In this document: positions 61,440 to 64,000 of the stretch, piece after piece
How the letters are laid out: every line of letters starts with the position of its first letter
Numbering within the stretch: position 1 is the first letter of the stretch
Origin: Candidatus Fermentimicrarchaeum limneticum
Lineage (GTDB): Archaea; Micrarchaeota; Micrarchaeia; Burarchaeales; Fermentimicrarchaeaceae
Assembly (NCBI GenBank): GCA_013426015.1
Contig: CP058998.1
Span: 62,001 to 126,000, forward strand
Direction: 5' to 3'
DNA length: 64,000 bases
The notes under the pieces: model-generated
What the model was told of the DNA's origin: nothing
The model's database searches: none
Seen by the model: only the letters and a program-made list of their open reading frames with translations
Made by a program: the position numbers and the translations under genes

Positions 61440-62150
61440 ATGTATCCGGTTTCTCCGCAGGCATATGACAGAGCTATAACGGTCTTCAGTCCTGACGGCA
61501 GACTTTTCCAAGTCGAGTACGCAAAGGAGGCGGTTAGGAGGGGAGCGACCGCCGTAGGAGTCATCTGCGCAGATTGTGTGGTACTTGTTGCTCACAAAAA
61601 CATTGTTTCCAACCTGCTTGTTCCCGAATCGATGAAGAAAATATTCAAGATAGATAACCATATTGCGGTGACTGCATCCGGTCTTGTTGCAGACGCGAGG
61701 AGACTCGTTGACATGGCGAGGACTGAGGCGCAGAAGCACAGGCTTCTGTATAACGAACCGATAAGCGTTGAGTCGGTTTCAAAGAGCCTCTGTGACACGA
61801 TGCAGATATTCACCCAGTACGGAGGAATAAGGCCTTTTGGAGTTTCACTTCTCATCGCAGGATTCGACAGCGAGCCACGTCTATACGAGGCCGAGCCAAG
61901 CGGTGCGCTGACTGGCTACAAGGCCGCCGCCATAGGGAGTGGCAAGAAGGAAGTTGACGAATTCTTCGAGAAGGAGTACAAGCTTGGACTCGACATAGAA
62001 GATGGGATAAGCTTGGCTGTGAGAGCTCTGAAGAAAACAACGGATTCAAAACTGAAGGCAGAGAATTTGGACATTGCTGAGGTAGTGAAAGGCAGGAAGC
62101 TCAAGCTGCTCTCCGATGAGGAAGTGAACAAGTACCTCTCCAAGGCCTAG
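61440..62150 (+). CDS. psmA: Proteasome alpha subunit
   Basis: 236 residues. YDRAITVFSPDGRLFQVEYAKEA is the signature N-terminal gate and H0 helix; RPFGVSLLIAGFD and the C-terminal helices follow. Seven copies form each outer ring of the 20S proteasome. GAGGTGA lies 5 bases before the ATG; a TATA-like TTTTAAAC element at about 61380 gives an internal promoter within the superoperon. Confidence 0.96.
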   Translation: MYPVSPQAYDRAITVFSPDGRLFQVEYAKEAVRRGATAVGVICADCVVLVAHKNIVSNLLVPESMKKIFKIDNHIAVTASGLVADARRLVDMARTEAQKHRLLYNEPISVESVSKSLCDTMQIFTQYGGIRPFGVSLLIAGFDSEPRLYEAEPSGALTGYKAAAIGSGKKEVDEFFEKEYKLGLDIEDGISLAVRALKKTTDSKLKAENLDIAEVVKGRKLKLLSDEEVNKYLSKA

Positions 62151-62162
62151 TTGTGTGTTGTT

Positions 62163-62855
62163 ATGATAAGCCTAGACAAGGCTATAATAGCCCGCTTGGA
62201 GACGCATGGAGAGAAATTCGAGATTCTGGTTGACCCGGATCTGGCTTACCTATTCAAAACTGGGAGCAAGAAGGACATAACAAACATGCTTGTTGTTGAG
62301 GAGGTATTCACTGATGCAAGAAAGGCTGAACGCCCAACTGCAGAAGCAATGAAAAAAGCGTTTGGCACTACTGACGTTATGAGGATAGTCGAGGTGATTC
62401 TGAAGAAAGGTGATGTCCAGCTCACGACAGAGCAGAGAAAGAAGATGGTGGAGGAGAAGAGGAGGAAAATTATAGCAATTCTTGCGAGAGAGTGCGTCGA
62501 CCCAAGGACTGGCGCCCCGCACCCCCCGCAGAGGATTGAGAAGGCAATTGATGAGAGCAGGGTGCACATAGACCCCTTCAAGGATGCGGAAGCGCAGCTT
62601 GACGAGGTTGTGGATGCGCTGAGACCTGTGCTGCCCATGAAGTTTGAGAAAGTGAGAATTGCAGTACGGGTTCCTGCGGAGTATGCTCCGAGAGCGTTCG
62701 GCACTCTTAAGGAGTATAGCATACAGAGAGAGGAATGGCAGGCAAACGGAAGCCTGATAGTCATTATTGAAATGCCAGCCGGCCTTCAGGGTGAATTCTA
62801 CGACAAGATAAACAAGATAACTGCTGGCGCGGTTGAGACGAAGATTGTGAAATGA
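62163..62855 (+). CDS. sdo1: Ribosome maturation protein SBDS/Sdo1
   Basis: About 230 residues from ATG 62163 (the longer frame begins at TTG 62151 next to the psmA stop). N-terminal FYSH domain (ARLETHGEKFEILVDPD, VEEVFTDARKAERPT), central helical domain (ECVDPRTGAPHPPQRIEKAI) and C-terminal ferredoxin-like domain (KVRIAVRVPAEYAPRAFG). SBDS releases aIF6 from the large subunit together with an EF2-like GTPase. Confidence 0.95.
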   Translation: MISLDKAIIARLETHGEKFEILVDPDLAYLFKTGSKKDITNMLVVEEVFTDARKAERPTAEAMKKAFGTTDVMRIVEVILKKGDVQLTTEQRKKMVEEKRRKIIAILARECVDPRTGAPHPPQRIEKAIDESRVHIDPFKDAEAQLDEVVDALRPVLPMKFEKVRIAVRVPAEYAPRAFGTLKEYSIQREEWQANGSLIVIIEMPAGLQGEFYDKINKITAGAVETKIVK

Positions 62856-62866
62856 TGGTGAGATAG

Positions 62867-63472
62867 ATGACAAAAATAGTTGTTCCAGGGGAGTTGCTTG
62901 CAAGCACTCCGCAGAGAGTGGAATTTGCATTTGTAGAGGATGGGAAAACCTATTCCTCGGTGGTTGGGCTCTTCGATGAGGCCAACCTAAGGCTGGTTCC
63001 CTTGGAGGGAACATACATGCCGACCCAGTATGACATCATAGTGGGAGTTGTGGATGAGGTGAAGTTTGCCGGCTACAATGTAGACATAAGCTCCCCATAC
63101 AAAGGGTTCATTTCGGCAAGGGACTCCCGTTTCGAGTACGAGCTTGGTGACATCCTATCAGCAAAAGTCAGGGAAGTTGACGAGGTGAAGAACGTCAACC
63201 TTGAGGGCACAAGGAAACTGGATGGGGGCGAGATTGTTGAGATAAGCCCGGCAAAGGTCCCGAGAGTCATAGGAAAAAAGAACTCAATGCTTGACATGAT
63301 AAGAGCCGCTACCAGAACCGAAATCCTTGTTGGAAAAAACGGAAGAATCTGGATAAAAGGAGGGAACACGGCTCTTGCAGCAAGGACGATACTGAAGATT
63401 GAGAAGGAGGCCCATACTACGGGCCTGACCGAGAGAATCAGCACCCTCCTCAAAGAGGAGATTAGTAAGTAG
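62867..63472 (+). CDS. rrp4: Exosome RNA-binding subunit Rrp4
   Basis: 201 residues: an N-terminal strand domain (IVVPGELLAST), an S1 domain (GTYMPTQYDIIVGVV, ISSPYKGFISARD) and a KH domain (RVIGKKNSMLDMI, then GKNGRIWIKG). It caps the archaeal exosome and feeds RNA to the Rrp41-Rrp42 ring. Confidence 0.95.
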   Translation: MTKIVVPGELLASTPQRVEFAFVEDGKTYSSVVGLFDEANLRLVPLEGTYMPTQYDIIVGVVDEVKFAGYNVDISSPYKGFISARDSRFEYELGDILSAKVREVDEVKNVNLEGTRKLDGGEIVEISPAKVPRVIGKKNSMLDMIRAATRTEILVGKNGRIWIKGGNTALAARTILKIEKEAHTTGLTERISTLLKEEISK

Positions 63473-63484
63473 TTTGGTGGTGAT

Positions 63485-64000
63485 ATGGAGAAACCAAAGT
63501 TAATTATTGATGGGAAAAGATGCGATGGCAGGGCGATGGATGAGCTCAGGCCTTTGAAAATCCAGGCTGGATTTTTGAACAAGGCGGACGGCTCTGCATA
63601 TGTAGAATGGGGAAACAACAAGATACTCGCAGCAGTCTACGGTCCAAGAGAATGCATCCCAAGGCATGACGCCAGCCCCTACAGGGCGGTTATCCACTGC
63701 AGGTACCTCATGGCTTCTTTCTCAACGCTTGACGAGCACGGGAGGAGCGGCCCTAACAGGAGGTCCATTGAGATATCCAAGGTGCTAAAGGAGATTTTCG
63801 AGAACGTAGTCATAACCGAGAAATTCCCGAAGACTGCGATTGACATCTTCATAGAGGTGTTGCAGGCAGATGGCGGGACTAGGTGTGCTGGCGTAATCGC
63901 TGCGGCTGTTGCGTTGGCTGACGCCGGAATCCCCATGAGGGATCTGCCCTGCGCGGTTGCATCCGGCAAGATAGGCAACGAGGTTGCTGTTGATTTTGGG
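63485..64000 (+). CDS. rrp41: Exosome catalytic subunit Rrp41 (3'-truncated by window)
   Basis: 172 codons are inside the window. RNase PH-type sequence: [36 protein letters not shown] and [28 protein letters not shown]. It is the phosphorolytic subunit that degrades RNA in complex with Rrp42. GGTGAT precedes the ATG, 12 bases after the rrp4 stop. The gene runs off the right edge. Confidence 0.95.
   Translation, partial: MEKPKLIIDGKRCDGRAMDELRPLKIQAGFLNKADGSAYVEWGNNKILAAVYGPRECIPRHDASPYRAVIHCRYLMASFSTLDEHGRSGPNRRSIEISKVLKEIFENVVITEKFPKTAIDIFIEVLQADGGTRCAGVIAAAVALADAGIPMRDLPCAVASGKIGNEVAVDFG

Noticed and set aside
62250-63014. Minus-strand open frame of 254 codons
   Set aside because: Antisense to SBDS and the start of rrp4, both secure genes.

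Overview
This 64 kb window is archaeal chromosome of moderate GC, densely packed with genes that often overlap by 1-4 bases. Evidence for archaea: TATA boxes about 25 bases before starts with many short-leader or leaderless genes; aRF1; SerRS of the methanogen type; RNase P proteins Rpp30 and Pop5; a proteasome alpha subunit; SBDS; Rrp4 and Rrp41; diphthamide synthase; EppA-type pilin; an S-layer protein; a tRNA-Tyr with C1-G72 and an intron; and an archaeal isoprenoid route. The lineage cannot be fixed by eye. A DPANN or deep euryarchaeal genome would fit (inference).

0-5.5 kb is accessory-like. It holds coiled-coil proteins of unknown function, a HerA/VirB4-like ATPase, a four-CxxC zinc protein and very acidic microproteins. 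5.6-8.6 kb holds an AK6/Fap7 kinase, an FHA-PPP phosphatase fusion and a MEMO protein. 8.6-14.4 kb is the most coherent metabolic cluster: UbiX, a membrane protein, UbiD, both aconitase-X subunits, isopentenyl phosphate kinase and type 2 IPP isomerase. With mevalonate kinase at 23.6 kb it makes up the anhydromevalonate-phosphate version of the mevalonate pathway, from mevalonate to IPP/DMAPP.

14.4-16.2 kb has an ECF-like membrane protein and a DUF4430 surface protein. 16.9-19.2 kb pairs TrpB2 with a ParB-fold protein resembling the ADP-dependent serine kinase SerK, divergent from an ACT-domain regulator. This suggests a phosphoserine-fed tryptophan module. 19.2-22.6 kb has a large protein of three divergent repeats, translationally coupled to an M20 hydrolase. 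22.6-32.5 kb has a nitroreductase, mevalonate kinase, GluRS, a second HerA/VirB4-like ATPase, coiled-coil and membrane proteins, PspC, a gamma-carbonic anhydrase-like protein and a PAP2 phosphatase.

32.6-33.6 kb holds a pseudogene, tRNA-Asp, intron-containing tRNA-Tyr and AT-rich gene debris. Next come a GT4-GH57 glucan pair, a VTT membrane protein, a membrane-anchored double AAA ATPase, and a cell-surface block: S-layer protein, two proteins sharing a cysteine domain, and a polytopic GT-C-like protein. 47-59 kb is largely translation-related: aRF1 with an intein inside its GGQ motif, type 2 SerRS, a TnpB remnant, translin, UMP kinase, pilin, Dph2, PEP synthase, L10e and the TtuA/TtuB tRNA-thiolation pair. 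59-64 kb is the conserved archaeal L15e / RNase P / proteasome / SBDS / exosome superoperon, cut by the window edge inside rrp41.
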